Below are positions 1 through 8,057 of a DNA stretch of 64,000 bases, in pieces. The stretch's first letter is position 1. Every line of letters starts with the position of its first letter. Origin of the DNA: Citrobacter braakii (GTDB taxonomy: Bacteria; Pseudomonadota; Gammaproteobacteria; Enterobacterales; Enterobacteriaceae); NCBI RefSeq assembly GCF_002075345.1, contig NZ_NAEW01000003.1, positions 478,441-542,440 of the forward strand, given 5' to 3'. Under the pieces are notes generated by a model, which was not told where the DNA came from, did no database searches, and saw only the letters and a program-made list of their open reading frames with translations. Both the position numbers and the translations under genes were made by a program.

Positions 1-266
1 TGAGGTATGTTCAGTACGGTGCCGCCCTTCGGCAGGAAGGTATCCACGCCCGGGTTGGCTTCCAGCATATTAGACAGACCCATCTGATACTCCGCCGCAA
101 AATACTCCAGCGGTTGGGTGTTGCCTTCAGGAATAGTGATGACCTGGTTTTGGCCGATCAAACGGCTGCCATCGGTAGGCAGCGGGTACGTGACGGCAGA
201 AGCGGTGTTACAAAAACCAACTATTGCGAGTGCCGCCGCGAAAAGCGTTGTTAATTTCATATTCAT
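1..266 (-). CDS. ldtB: L,D-transpeptidase LdtB (YbiS), N-terminal part, cut by window edge
   Basis: Periplasmic L,D-transpeptidase that in E. coli links Braun lipoprotein to peptidoglycan. Only the first ~88 residues are here; the YkuD catalytic domain with its Cys lies beyond base 1. The translation begins MNMKLTTLF, a Sec-type signal peptide ending near SASA/VTYP. It continues into the LysM-like start of the mature protein ([24 protein letters not shown]), close to E. coli YbiS throughout. The start at 266 gives the E. coli length; an in-frame ATG at 272 would add two residues and no strong ribosome binding site separates them. It is divergent from ybiT. Confident in identity from N-terminal similarity. 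Confidence 0.9.
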   Translation of the reverse strand, partial: MNMKLTTLFAAALAIVGFCNTASAVTYPLPTDGSRLIGQNQVITIPEGNTQPLEYFAAEYQMGLSNMLEANPGVDTFLPKGGTVLNIP

Positions 267-368
267 GTTCATGTATGCGAGATTCAGTGCCAGGCAGGCT
301 AGTGGGTTGAGATTTATGTAGTGTTGGGCACGCATTATATGTGCAATCTGAGCAACAAGGAATTCGGA

Positions 369-384
369 TGTGTACTAAATCACA
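369..384. promoter_or_regulatory. CRP-like site between ldtB and ybiT
   Basis: TGTGTACTAAATCACA matches the CRP consensus TGTGA-N6-TCACA at 9 of 10 conserved positions, with a T-rich right flank. It lies between the divergent ldtB and ybiT starts, about 100 bp from ldtB and 115 bp from ybiT. Functional use is inference. Confidence 0.35.
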
Positions 385-498
385 TTTTTTTCCTTTTGCT
401 TTCACTTTATCCCTTCAGCATCAAGGCGCGATCTTATTGCAGACTTATGGCATAATAAGCGGTTAGTCACATATTTCTTTCTCTTTCAGGATACGCCA

Positions 499-2091
499 GT
501 GTTAGTTTCCAGCAACGTCACCATGCAGTTCGGCAGTAAGCCGCTGTTTGAAAATATTTCCGTCAAATTTGGCGGCGGCAACCGTTACGGCCTGATTGGC
601 GCGAACGGTAGCGGTAAATCCACTTTTATGAAAATTCTCGGCGGCGACCTCGAACCGACGCTGGGCAACGTTTCCCTCGATCCGAACGAGCGCATTGGTA
701 AGCTGCGTCAGGATCAGTTCGCCTTTGAAGAGTTCACCGTGCTTGACACCGTGATCATGGGTCACGGTGAACTGTGGGAAGTAAAGCAGGAGCGCGATCG
801 CATTTACGCCCTGGCCGAAATGAGCGAAGAAGACGGCTATAAAGTTGCTGACCTTGAAGTTCAGTATGGCGAAATGGACGGCTACTCTGCGGAAGCGCGC
901 GCGGGTGAACTGCTGCTGGGCGTAGGTATTCCGGTAGAACAGCATTACGGCCCGATGAGCGAAGTCGCCCCCGGCTGGAAGCTGCGTGTGCTTCTGGCAC
1001 AGGCGCTGTTCTCTAACCCGGATATTCTGCTGCTTGACGAACCAACGAACAACCTGGATATCGACACCATCCGCTGGCTGGAGCAGACGCTGAACGAGCG
1101 TGACAGCACCATGATCATCATTTCGCACGACCGTCACTTCCTGAACATGGTCTGTACGCACATGGCGGATCTGGACTACGGCGAACTGCGTGTTTATCCG
1201 GGTAACTACGACGAATATATGACGGCGGCAACTCAGGCGCGTGAACGTCTGCTGGCCGATAACGCCAAGAAGAAAGCGCAGATTGCCGATCTGCAATCCT
1301 TCGTCAGCCGCTTTAGCGCCAACGCATCTAAATCTCGTCAGGCGACTTCTCGTGCGCGTCAGATTGATAAGATCAAGCTTGACGAAGTGAAGGCGTCCAG
1401 CCGTCAGAACCCGTTCATCCGCTTCGAACAGGATAAGAAACTGTTCCGTAACGCGCTTGAAGTGGAAGCGCTGACGAAAGGTTTTGATGAAGGTCCGTTG
1501 TTTAAAAACTTTAACCTGCTGCTGGAAGTCGGTGAGAAAATTGCCATTCTGGGTGCCAACGGCGTGGGTAAATCAACCATGCTGAAAACGCTGGTCGGCG
1601 AATTACAGCCGGATAACGGTACTGTGAAATGGTCTGAAAACGCCCAGGTTGGTTACTACGCGCAGGATCACGAGTACGAATTCGAAAACGATCTGACGGT
1701 CTTCGAGTGGATGAGTCAGTGGAAACAGGAAGGCGACGATGAGCAGGTAGTACGTAGCTTCCTTGGTCGCTTGCTGTTCAGCCAGGACGATATCAAGAAA
1801 CCTGCTAAAGTGCTGTCCGGTGGTGAAAAAGGACGCATGCTGTTCGGTAAGCTGATGATGCAGAAGCCGAATATCCTGGTAATGGATGAACCGACCAACC
1901 ACCTGGATATGGAATCTATCGAATCGCTGAACATGGCGCTGGAAATGTACCAGGGCACGCTGATCTTCGTTTCTCACGACCGTGAGTTCGTCAGTTCGTT
2001 GGCAACCCGCGTGATTGAAATTACGCCGGAACGCGTAATCGACTTCACCGGTAACTACGAAGATTACCTGCGTAGCAAGGGCGTCGAATAA
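499..2091 (+). CDS. ybiT: ABC-F family ATPase YbiT
   Basis: Soluble ABC-F protein of 530 residues with two ATP-binding cassettes and no membrane segments. ABC-F proteins act on the ribosome; YbiT is one of the four E. coli paralogues (EttA, Uup, YheS, YbiT). Domain 1 has Walker [10 protein letters not shown] near residue 35 and Walker [14 protein letters not shown]. Domain 2 has GANGVGKST near residue 354, a proper LSGGEKGRM signature and [12 protein letters not shown] charged linker lies around residues 240-310. In domain 1 the usual LSGGQ is replaced by APGWKLR (about residues 157-163), as in E. coli YbiT. The start is GTG, and it gives the E. coli N-terminus MLVSSNVT. It stands as a single gene before an ERIC repeat. 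Confidence 0.96.
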   Translation: MLVSSNVTMQFGSKPLFENISVKFGGGNRYGLIGANGSGKSTFMKILGGDLEPTLGNVSLDPNERIGKLRQDQFAFEEFTVLDTVIMGHGELWEVKQERDRIYALAEMSEEDGYKVADLEVQYGEMDGYSAEARAGELLLGVGIPVEQHYGPMSEVAPGWKLRVLLAQALFSNPDILLLDEPTNNLDIDTIRWLEQTLNERDSTMIIISHDRHFLNMVCTHMADLDYGELRVYPGNYDEYMTAATQARERLLADNAKKKAQIADLQSFVSRFSANASKSRQATSRARQIDKIKLDEVKASSRQNPFIRFEQDKKLFRNALEVEALTKGFDEGPLFKNFNLLLEVGEKIAILGANGVGKSTMLKTLVGELQPDNGTVKWSENAQVGYYAQDHEYEFENDLTVFEWMSQWKQEGDDEQVVRSFLGRLLFSQDDIKKPAKVLSGGEKGRMLFGKLMMQKPNILVMDEPTNHLDMESIESLNMALEMYQGTLIFVSHDREFVSSLATRVIEITPERVIDFTGNYEDYLRSKGVE

Positions 2092-2094
2092 TTT

Positions 2095-2216
2095 TCCCGT
2101 CGTCTTTCGTGTTACAGGTGTGTTGGCTGCACCTGTACACCCCGGTCACTTACTTGTGTAAGCTTGCGGGGATTTACAGGCTGGCCGCCTTCCTGTAACG
2201 CGAAATACTTAGGGAA
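2095..2216 (-). repeat. ERIC repeat (enterobacterial repetitive intergenic consensus)
   Basis: The intergenic DNA between ybiT and ybiU carries the conserved central palindrome of ERIC elements. CACCCCGGTCACTTACTT and GTGTAAGCTTGCGGGGATTT correspond to the two classical ERIC consensus segments, and outer arms CCCGTCGTCTTTC and CGAAATACTT match the ends. Length is about 122 bp against a consensus of about 127. It fills nearly the whole gap, so its folded RNA probably forms the 3' end of the convergent ybiT and ybiU transcripts. The exact ends are approximate. Confidence 0.85.
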
Positions 2217-2234
2217 ACTTGTGTAAGTTATAGA

Positions 2235-3497
2235 TTAAATAATCCCCAGCGCACGCTTGCCGTGGATATTCAAATCATCCAGCGTGAAGCGTCCTTCCCA
2301 GTCAGTTTCATAATCCTCGCGTGGGAAATCACCTGGCGATACGCCTTTTTCCAGCGCGGCCTTCACTTTATGGGCGTAGGCCAGATTCTTTTCGCACATC
2401 GGTGCGGCAGGGATGTACATCACGTTGCCCCAACCCTGCTGATTTTCTACCGGCGCGACGGAGTGGATCACATCGCAATGCCACCAGACGGAGTCTCCGG
2501 CGTCCAGTTGCGGAATGCTGGTTAACGCTTCAATCAGCAGCGGATGCCATTGCGCAGAAATCGGCAGAACTCTGCCGGGCGCAACGCCGCAAAGTTCATC
2601 TTCCGGCACATCGTCAAGCAATGGACGTAACAGTACCCAGGCCATCGCTTCAGGGATAGGGACCACGTGCAACAACCCCTGACCTGGCAGCATATCGGAG
2701 AGTGCAGTCCAGCCCTGGAAGGTACGGAATACTGAACATTTGGTGGTGTTATCCACCGTGTACTCTTCTACTTCAGTGCGATGCGCGGCCTGCCACGGGT
2801 CGTAATCTTCCAGCTTACCATTGAAAACATTAGCAAAGACCTGCTGATATGCCGGCAGAAGCCAGCGTTCCAGCGCGCCGGAATCCGTATGCGCGCCCAG
2901 CCCTTTGGACGTTGTTCCCGGTGGACGACGGCGTATGCGGTCGGGGTAGATAACGCTGACATCCGGGTTAAACCATTGCTTACCTTCGCCTGCAAATGTC
3001 CAAAGACGGTTGAGAAATGACTGCGCATTTGCCATTTCTTCACTCTGACGGGCCTGCATCTGCGCCTGGGACCAGTAGATGGGGTAGATTTCAGGCCGCG
3101 ATGCGCTCAGGGTACCAAAGAAATTATCACCCGGTCCTTGGTAAACGTCGTCAAAATGGTTGCGGTCCAGATAGTCCAGCATTGACCTATCCCAATCGAG
3201 GGCTTGTTCGCGAGAGAAATGGCCTTTAATGACCGCGCATCCGCGACGCTTAATTTCTTCACGCTGCTCAGTACTCACGCGACCCGCCTTGATATCCGCA
3301 TAGGACAACACAGGCCATACCGGAGAGCCTTGCGCTTTGAGGTCGTTGATTTCCGCCACGCGATTGGCAATGGCCTCGCTCAACTGATTGAAAATCAACT
3401 GAACATCTCCAAGCTGTTCACGCAATTGCTTTTTCATCTGCCGGATTGCCGCTTTGTGATCGGTGGGCAACGTGTCGCTGGTAAAAGTAAAAGCCAT
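2235..3497 (-). CDS. ybiU: DUF1479 family protein YbiU
   Basis: Predicted cytoplasmic protein of 420 residues, almost the E. coli YbiU length (421). DUF1479 members have a fold like 2-oxoglutarate/Fe(II) dioxygenases. The sequence shows GLGAHTDSGALERW (an HxD-type metal motif) near the middle and WWHCDVIHSVAPV later, suitable for the distal His. The true substrate is unknown. A GTG two codons upstream (3503) is possible. I prefer the ATG at 3497, which sits behind a strong GAGGTG ribosome site at the right distance and gives MAFTFTSD. The promoter region carries copy A of the TTCGAATGAAA motif. It is convergent with ybiT across the ERIC repeat. Confidence 0.93.
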   Translation of the reverse strand: MAFTFTSDTLPTDHKAAIRQMKKQLREQLGDVQLIFNQLSEAIANRVAEINDLKAQGSPVWPVLSYADIKAGRVSTEQREEIKRRGCAVIKGHFSREQALDWDRSMLDYLDRNHFDDVYQGPGDNFFGTLSASRPEIYPIYWSQAQMQARQSEEMANAQSFLNRLWTFAGEGKQWFNPDVSVIYPDRIRRRPPGTTSKGLGAHTDSGALERWLLPAYQQVFANVFNGKLEDYDPWQAAHRTEVEEYTVDNTTKCSVFRTFQGWTALSDMLPGQGLLHVVPIPEAMAWVLLRPLLDDVPEDELCGVAPGRVLPISAQWHPLLIEALTSIPQLDAGDSVWWHCDVIHSVAPVENQQGWGNVMYIPAAPMCEKNLAYAHKVKAALEKGVSPGDFPREDYETDWEGRFTLDDLNIHGKRALGII

Positions 3498-3510
3498 ATC
3501 CACCTCGCAT

Positions 3511-3530
3511 TAACTTTCATTCGAAACTTG
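3511..3530. promoter_or_regulatory. Candidate operator, motif copy A (TAACTTTCATTCGAAA), ybiU promoter
   Basis: TAACTTTCATTCGAAA lies 14-30 bp upstream of the ybiU start codon. The same 16 bases occur, inverted, between pflE and fsaA (7962-7977). The core TTCGAATGAAA also occurs upstream of ybiV and of dmsA. Position and recurrence suggest a binding site for a shared regulator; the regulator is unknown. Confidence 0.5.
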
Positions 3531-3560
3531 TTTAACTTACAGGTGATAATATAAGTTAAA
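3531..3560. promoter_or_regulatory. Inverted repeat in ybiU upstream region
   Basis: TTTAACTTA (3531-3539) and TAAGTTAAA (3552-3560) are perfect 9-bp arms around a 12-bp A+T-rich spacer. The repeat abuts motif copy A. It could be a second operator or the -10/-35 region of the ybiU promoter. Confidence 0.4.
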
Positions 3561-3650
3561 ATTTAGTTAACGCAAGTTTAAAATTTGATGGTGTGAGAAA
3601 CATGTTAAAGCGTGGAAACCGGGGCAAGGGGATACCCCGGTTGGGCAGGA

Positions 3651-4466
3651 TTAGCAATTAAAAGGGGAAGTGTTATCCAGCACCGCCTGAATCACGTTCA
3701 GCGCGCCCTGATGGTTATTGTCGTCGGTCTGATAGCGGGCAATCGATTTGATACTCTCTGCCGCGTTGGCCATGGCGAAAGAGTAGCGCGCCATTTTCAG
3801 CATTTCTGCGTCATTGCCGCTATCGCCAATGGCGACCACGTTTTGCGGGGACAGGTTCCAGCGCTTTAGCAGACGGCTGATTCCGTTGGCTTTATGCAAA
3901 CCTGGAATGATCAGGTCGATAAACCCAAAGCCGCTGGTGACGGGCTTCATTATACCGTCAAGGGCAGAATGAAGGTGATCGATCACTAATGGGATTTGTT
4001 GATCCGGTAAATTCAGCGAGAACTTGAACAGCACATCATCGATGTCCTGATAATCCTTCACGGGTTTCAGGCGATGGTAGTGTTTTGACATCAATGCGAC
4101 AAAGGACTCGGGGGCATTTTCGCTAACGTAGGCGCTTTGCAGGCCACAAGCCACAAAGTTGAGATGCGTATCTTTGAGCAGTTCGCCAATGACAATGCGG
4201 GATTCGTGGCGGGTCAGCTCACCGTGAAACAGCTGTTTGCCATGTTCAAAGACTAACGCCCCGTTCTCGGCAACAAAAGAGATCTCATCTTTGAGTTCCG
4301 GGAAAAAGGAGATCAGTTGGTAATACTGATTGCCGCTGGCCACGACAAATTCAATATCCCGTTTTTTTAGTTCCTGATACTGCGCCATAAAACGTGCATG
4401 ATCGTATTTTTTGGCGTCGTCGAGAAAAGTTCCGTCCATATCGGTGACGATAACTTTGATGGTCAT
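3651..4466 (-). CDS. ybiV: HAD-superfamily sugar phosphatase YbiV (Cof type)
   Basis: 271 residues, the E. coli YbiV length. HAD motif I is [11 protein letters not shown] at residues 7-17, with the Asp nucleophile and Asp acid/base. Motif II is [12 protein letters not shown], and motif IV is [13 protein letters not shown] near residue 215. The cap domain is Cof type (C2). E. coli YbiV dephosphorylates sugar phosphates such as fructose-1-phosphate and ribose-5-phosphate in vitro. An AGGAG ribosome site precedes the ATG. Upstream lie a CRP-like site (4513-4528) and motif copy B (4534-4546), so it probably has its own promoter although pflF ends 121 bp before it on the same strand. It is a paralogue of ybjI at 27037-27852. 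Confidence 0.96.
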   Translation of the reverse strand: MTIKVIVTDMDGTFLDDAKKYDHARFMAQYQELKKRDIEFVVASGNQYYQLISFFPELKDEISFVAENGALVFEHGKQLFHGELTRHESRIVIGELLKDTHLNFVACGLQSAYVSENAPESFVALMSKHYHRLKPVKDYQDIDDVLFKFSLNLPDQQIPLVIDHLHSALDGIMKPVTSGFGFIDLIIPGLHKANGISRLLKRWNLSPQNVVAIGDSGNDAEMLKMARYSFAMANAAESIKSIARYQTDDNNHQGALNVIQAVLDNTSPFNC

Positions 4467-4512
4467 ACTTGCTCCTGGCTCATAACTGCGACCAGAAACA
4501 TTTTAATAACAA

Positions 4513-4528
4513 TGTGAGCTAAAGCACA
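4513..4528. promoter_or_regulatory. CRP-like site upstream of ybiV
   Basis: TGTGAGCTAAAGCACA fits TGTGA-N6-TCACA except for one base in the second half. It is centred about 55 bp upstream of the ybiV start codon, in A+T-rich DNA, a plausible activator position for a sugar phosphatase gene. Confidence 0.5.
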
Positions 4529-4531
4529 AAT

Positions 4532-4547
4532 TTATTTCATTCGAAAG
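4532..4547. promoter_or_regulatory. Candidate operator, motif copy B, ybiV promoter
   Basis: TTATTTCATTCGAAAG contains the core TTTCATTCGAAA shared with copies A (3511-3530) and C (7962-7977). It sits immediately upstream of the CRP-like site relative to ybiV. Confidence 0.5.
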
Positions 4548-4552
4548 AAGAA

Positions 4553-4580
4553 TACCCGGCAAGCGAAATGCCGCCGGGTA
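4553..4580 (-). terminator. Stem-loop after pflF
   Basis: On the minus strand TACCCGGC and GCCGGGTA form a perfect 8-bp stem with a 12-base loop just after the pflF stop codon, followed by a weak pyrimidine run (TTCTTC). Probable terminator separating pflF from ybiV. Confidence 0.6.
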
Positions 4581-4587
4581 AGGGGGA

Positions 4588-7020
4588 TTACAGCATATGT
4601 TCAGTACGTGCGATGATATCGTCCTGCGCATCTGGAGACAGCGCGGTGAAGAAGGCCGAATAACCTGCTACACGGACCACCAGGTCACGATACTGATCCG
4701 GGTGCTTTTTGGCTTCCAGCAGCGTTTCACGGGAGACAATGTTGTACTGAATATGCCAGCCTTTGTGCTCTTCAAAGAAGGTACGCAGCAGGATCATCAG
4801 CTTTTGCTTATCGGATTCATTCTCCAGCGTGGCCGGGTTCAGCTTCTGGTTTAACAACACGCCGCCGAGGATTGAACCGGTCGGCAGTTTACCCACCGAG
4901 CCAATTACCGCTGTTGGGCCGAGATGGTCCGTTCCGGAAGCCGGGCTTGCGCCTTCTGCCAGTGGAGTATGCGCCTTACGACCATCCGGTGTGGCCATCG
5001 TTGCCGCGCCAAACGGTACGTTTGCGGAGATAGACGAGGTACCCGCGTAGTAATTGCCGCCAACCGGGCCACGTCCGTAACGCGGATTATGATACTGTTT
5101 CAACTCATTGATATAGGTCTGATAAGCGCGGGCCAGCAGCGTATCAACGCTATCGTCATCGTTGCCGTATTTCGGTGCGCCGTTGATCAGCCGCTGGCGT
5201 AATTGTTCGTGGCTCAGACCGTCAAAATCGGCGGCCAGCGCGGCGGCCAGTTTCTGCTGACCGATAGCGCCTTGTTCAAAGACCAGTTTCTTCACCGCAG
5301 CCAGGCTATTGCCGAGGTTGGCAATACCCACCTGCAAACCCGATACCCAGTCGTATTTCGCGCCGCCTTGCTTAATGCTTTTCGCGCGTTCAATACAGTC
5401 ATCTACCAGCGCAGAGCACAGAATATCGTGTACGTTCTCTTCCAGCATGGTGTCGACAACATACTCAATTTCGATAGATTTACGCGTGTAGTAGCGAATC
5501 TGCGCATCCCAGGCATCCATCACTTCGTCGAAATTGTTGAAGTTACCAGCTGAGAGCGCTTTTTCCTGTGGCAGAAATACTTTACCGCTGGTGGCATCGC
5601 GACCACCTTCCAGCGCTGCCAGCATCACGCGGGCAAAGTTAATAAAGCTCATACCGGTACAGCGGTAGCCCCATTTGCCGCCAACGGCGGTTTCGATGCA
5701 ACCAATGGCCGCATAGTCATAGGCGTCCTGCGGTTCAATGCCAAGCTTAATGAATTCAGGTATGACGATTTCGTCGTTATTAAAGGCAGGCATCCCGAAG
5801 CCGCAGCGGATCACCTGTACACAGGCATCCAGGAAATCATTACTCATCCCTGCATGATAACGCACGCTCAGGTTTGGCTGAGTAGAACGCAAGCGACCGC
5901 AGGATTCCAGAATAGCGTAGGAGAGCGGATTGACGGCATCCATTGCCTGACCGTTAACCAGGTTTTGGCCACCAATGGTCACGTTCTGATACAGCGGGCT
6001 ACCCGCCGAGGCTTTCGAATGGGAGCCGGAGCGGATTTTGTTCACTTCCAACAGTTTCAGCCAGCAGCTGTGCAGCAGCTCAATGGCGTGCTCACGATCG
6101 AGGCTCTGGTTCAGTTCTACGTCACGACGGTAGAACGGATAGAGGTACTGATCCATGCGACCAAACGACACTGAGTGACCATTTGATTCAATTTGCAGGA
6201 TCAACTGGATGAAATAGCACAACTGTAGCGCTTGCCAGAACGTTTTTGGCGGCTCATGGGCGATAACATCGCAGTTGTCCGCCATGGTCAGCAGTTCATC
6301 ACGACGACTGGCGCGAGTTTCCGTGGCCGCCATTTTACGTGCCAGCGCGGCAAAGCGCTCAATGTGCAGACTGACGGCCTCCAGCACGATATCAATCGCT
6401 TTCAGAAACTGATCGCCATGAAGGTCTTCCAGACATGTCAGATTGATGCGGGAACGACGTTCATCAACTTTGTGGCGCAGGCCGTCGAGACCTTTTTCCA
6501 GCAGCAGCGGGAAGTTTACCGCCAGGTGTGCGTCACCGGAGGTCATGTTACCTTCAGCTTTGATAATGCCGGTTTCCAGCAGCCCTTTCTGCTCGTCAGT
6601 AAACATCCCGTAGCAGCGATCCTGCACGGTCTGACCACGCCACCATGGACACACCTCGTGCAACACGCGTTTGTTCTCTTCGCTTACCGCAAAGCCCGCG
6701 CCCGGCCTGTCGGCAAGGTCATCGATCTCTTTTTCAATCCACGACACGGTGTATTCCGGGAAGATTGGCGCGGCACGCACTTCGCTTGCCTGGTTACCAA
6801 TGATCAGTTCGTCATGCTTGATCCAGATGGTGCGTTCCGCCAGATGATGGGCCAGCGCCAGCGCGCGGCGAACCGGAATAGGTTTATCCAGATGCTGTTG
6901 GTACATCTCGGTATAGTGCTGGGCGCGCTCGGTACAAACCGGCGGCTTCACGATGTGGATCAGGGCCGTTTTATGCGCTTTGATACGGTCGCTGAGTGTG
7001 TCCAGTTTCAGAGTGGTCAT
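4588..7020 (-). CDS. pflF: Glycyl radical enzyme PflF (YbiW), putative formate acetyltransferase-like
   Basis: 810 residues, the E. coli YbiW length. The glycyl radical motif RVAGYSAFF lies at the C-terminus with the radical Gly at residue 786. The thiyl Cys is Cys441 in the loop AIGCIETAVGG, followed by Glu443. The Cys-x-Glu loop resembles glycerol/diol dehydratase and related enzymes more than pyruvate formate-lyase, which has a Cys-Cys pair. The annotation as formate acetyltransferase is therefore doubtful; the substrate is unknown. It needs the activase encoded 5 bp upstream (pflE), and both are oxygen-sensitive in this family. It forms an operon with pflE, and ybiV lies downstream. Confidence 0.95.
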   Translation of the reverse strand: MTTLKLDTLSDRIKAHKTALIHIVKPPVCTERAQHYTEMYQQHLDKPIPVRRALALAHHLAERTIWIKHDELIIGNQASEVRAAPIFPEYTVSWIEKEIDDLADRPGAGFAVSEENKRVLHEVCPWWRGQTVQDRCYGMFTDEQKGLLETGIIKAEGNMTSGDAHLAVNFPLLLEKGLDGLRHKVDERRSRINLTCLEDLHGDQFLKAIDIVLEAVSLHIERFAALARKMAATETRASRRDELLTMADNCDVIAHEPPKTFWQALQLCYFIQLILQIESNGHSVSFGRMDQYLYPFYRRDVELNQSLDREHAIELLHSCWLKLLEVNKIRSGSHSKASAGSPLYQNVTIGGQNLVNGQAMDAVNPLSYAILESCGRLRSTQPNLSVRYHAGMSNDFLDACVQVIRCGFGMPAFNNDEIVIPEFIKLGIEPQDAYDYAAIGCIETAVGGKWGYRCTGMSFINFARVMLAALEGGRDATSGKVFLPQEKALSAGNFNNFDEVMDAWDAQIRYYTRKSIEIEYVVDTMLEENVHDILCSALVDDCIERAKSIKQGGAKYDWVSGLQVGIANLGNSLAAVKKLVFEQGAIGQQKLAAALAADFDGLSHEQLRQRLINGAPKYGNDDDSVDTLLARAYQTYINELKQYHNPRYGRGPVGGNYYAGTSSISANVPFGAATMATPDGRKAHTPLAEGASPASGTDHLGPTAVIGSVGKLPTGSILGGVLLNQKLNPATLENESDKQKLMILLRTFFEEHKGWHIQYNIVSRETLLEAKKHPDQYRDLVVRVAGYSAFFTALSPDAQDDIIARTEHML

Positions 7021-7025
7021 GGCGA

Positions 7026-7925
7026 TTATCCTCGTAGGGTCGCGGTTAAACCTTTCAGGCTGGCGTACTGCTGGGCAAATTCGAGCAGCGCAGGCGCATC
7101 AAGCGGTTTATCCGGTGCGTTGTAGGGTTGACTGAGTAAGTGGTATTTGTTGATGCCCAGCGTGTGGTAGGGCAAAAAATGGATCTCATCGACGTGAAGC
7201 TCGTCGGCAGCAAAATCGGTAATGGCCTGAATAGCGGCTTCGTCAGCGTTGAACCCCTGAATCAGGGGGACGCGGATAACCATTTTTTTACCGGCGGCGG
7301 CCAGTTTTTTCAGATTTTCCAGTACGCGAGAGGCGCTGCCATCGGTCCACTGTTTAAACGGCGCGTCGGCGACATGTTTTAAATCGGCCAGGAACAGGTC
7401 GACGTCAGGTAATGACGGTTCAATATACTTCCACGGGACATGCAGACAGGTTTCAACCGCTGTATGAATACCTGCATCGTGGCTGGCTTTGAGCAGCGCT
7501 GCCGCCAGTTCTGGCAGCATAAAGGGTTCACCGCCAGACAGGGTGAGACCCCCGCCGCTGCGATCGTAAAACGGTTTATCACGCACTACGGTCGCCATGA
7601 TGTCGTCCACGCTTTTTTCCTCTCCGCAGACGGTCAGCGCCTGGGTTGGACAGCAGTGGGTCAGCGCCGTGAGCGCATCATCGGTCAGTTTTTCGCGATG
7701 AATCAGCAATCCACTCAGCGCGCGTTCAATCACCTTCGGTGCGGCCTGAGCACAGAGATCGCAACCGTCGAGGCACAAACGCGCGTCATAGAGCAGATCC
7801 TGCGTGCGGGCGCGGCTTTCCGGATTCTGGCACCACCGACAGCCCAGAGAGCATCCCTTAAGGAACACTACAGTACGGATACCGGGACCATCATGTGTGG
7901 AATAGCGCTGGATATTGAAAATCAT
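7026..7925 (-). CDS. pflE: Glycyl-radical-enzyme activase PflE (YbiY)
   Basis: Radical SAM enzyme of 299 residues that generates the glycyl radical in its partner. The SAM [4Fe-4S] motif is CSLGCRWC with Cys25, Cys29 and Cys32. A ferredoxin-like Cys-rich insert follows (LCLDGCDLC near residues 50-60, [10 protein letters not shown] near 92-101), as in activases of dehydratase-type glycyl radical enzymes. SGGEP (SAM-binding GGE) lies near residue 131. It is the first gene of the pflE-pflF unit and divergent from fsaA. The shared 132-bp intergenic region holds an FNR-like palindrome and motif copy C. Confidence 0.95.
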   Translation of the reverse strand: MIFNIQRYSTHDGPGIRTVVFLKGCSLGCRWCQNPESRARTQDLLYDARLCLDGCDLCAQAAPKVIERALSGLLIHREKLTDDALTALTHCCPTQALTVCGEEKSVDDIMATVVRDKPFYDRSGGGLTLSGGEPFMLPELAAALLKASHDAGIHTAVETCLHVPWKYIEPSLPDVDLFLADLKHVADAPFKQWTDGSASRVLENLKKLAAAGKKMVIRVPLIQGFNADEAAIQAITDFAADELHVDEIHFLPYHTLGINKYHLLSQPYNAPDKPLDAPALLEFAQQYASLKGLTATLRG

Positions 7926-7961
7926 AAGCGGCCTCTCATCTTTCGTATAAAGATTAAATTA

Positions 7962-7977
7962 CTTTCGAATGAAAGTT
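7962..7977. promoter_or_regulatory. Candidate operator, motif copy C, pflE/fsaA intergenic
   Basis: CTTTCGAATGAAAGTT lies within ACTTTC-GAAT-GAAAGT, a 6-bp inverted repeat with a 4-bp centre. On the minus strand it reads TAACTTTCATTCGAAA, identical over 16 bases to copy A before ybiU. It sits between the FNR-like palindrome and a good minus-strand -10 (TTTAAT, 7953-7958), where a bound repressor would block pflE. Confidence 0.55.
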
Positions 7978-7980
7978 ATA

Positions 7981-7994
7981 TTGACGTACGTCAA
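7981..7994. promoter_or_regulatory. FNR-like palindrome, pflE/fsaA intergenic
   Basis: TTGACGTACGTCAA is a perfect 14-bp palindrome with FNR-family spacing (TTGAT-N4-ATCAA, here TTGAC/GTCAA). A class II position (centre at -41.5) predicts a pflE start near 7946, with -10 TTTAAT at 7953-7958. It also predicts an fsaA start near 8029, with extended -10 TGCTACCTT at 8015-8023. Both fit. Oxygen control suits an oxygen-sensitive glycyl radical enzyme. Not tested. Confidence 0.55.
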
Positions 7995-8057
7995 CTAACC
8001 GTGAGGTTTCGCCGTGCTACCTTTTATTCATGCTAATTATTCGTTTGAGGAAAGGTT

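Noticed and set aside
502..1296. 264-codon open frame antisense to ybiT
   Set aside because: Shadow of a strongly conserved gene; no domain or start signal.
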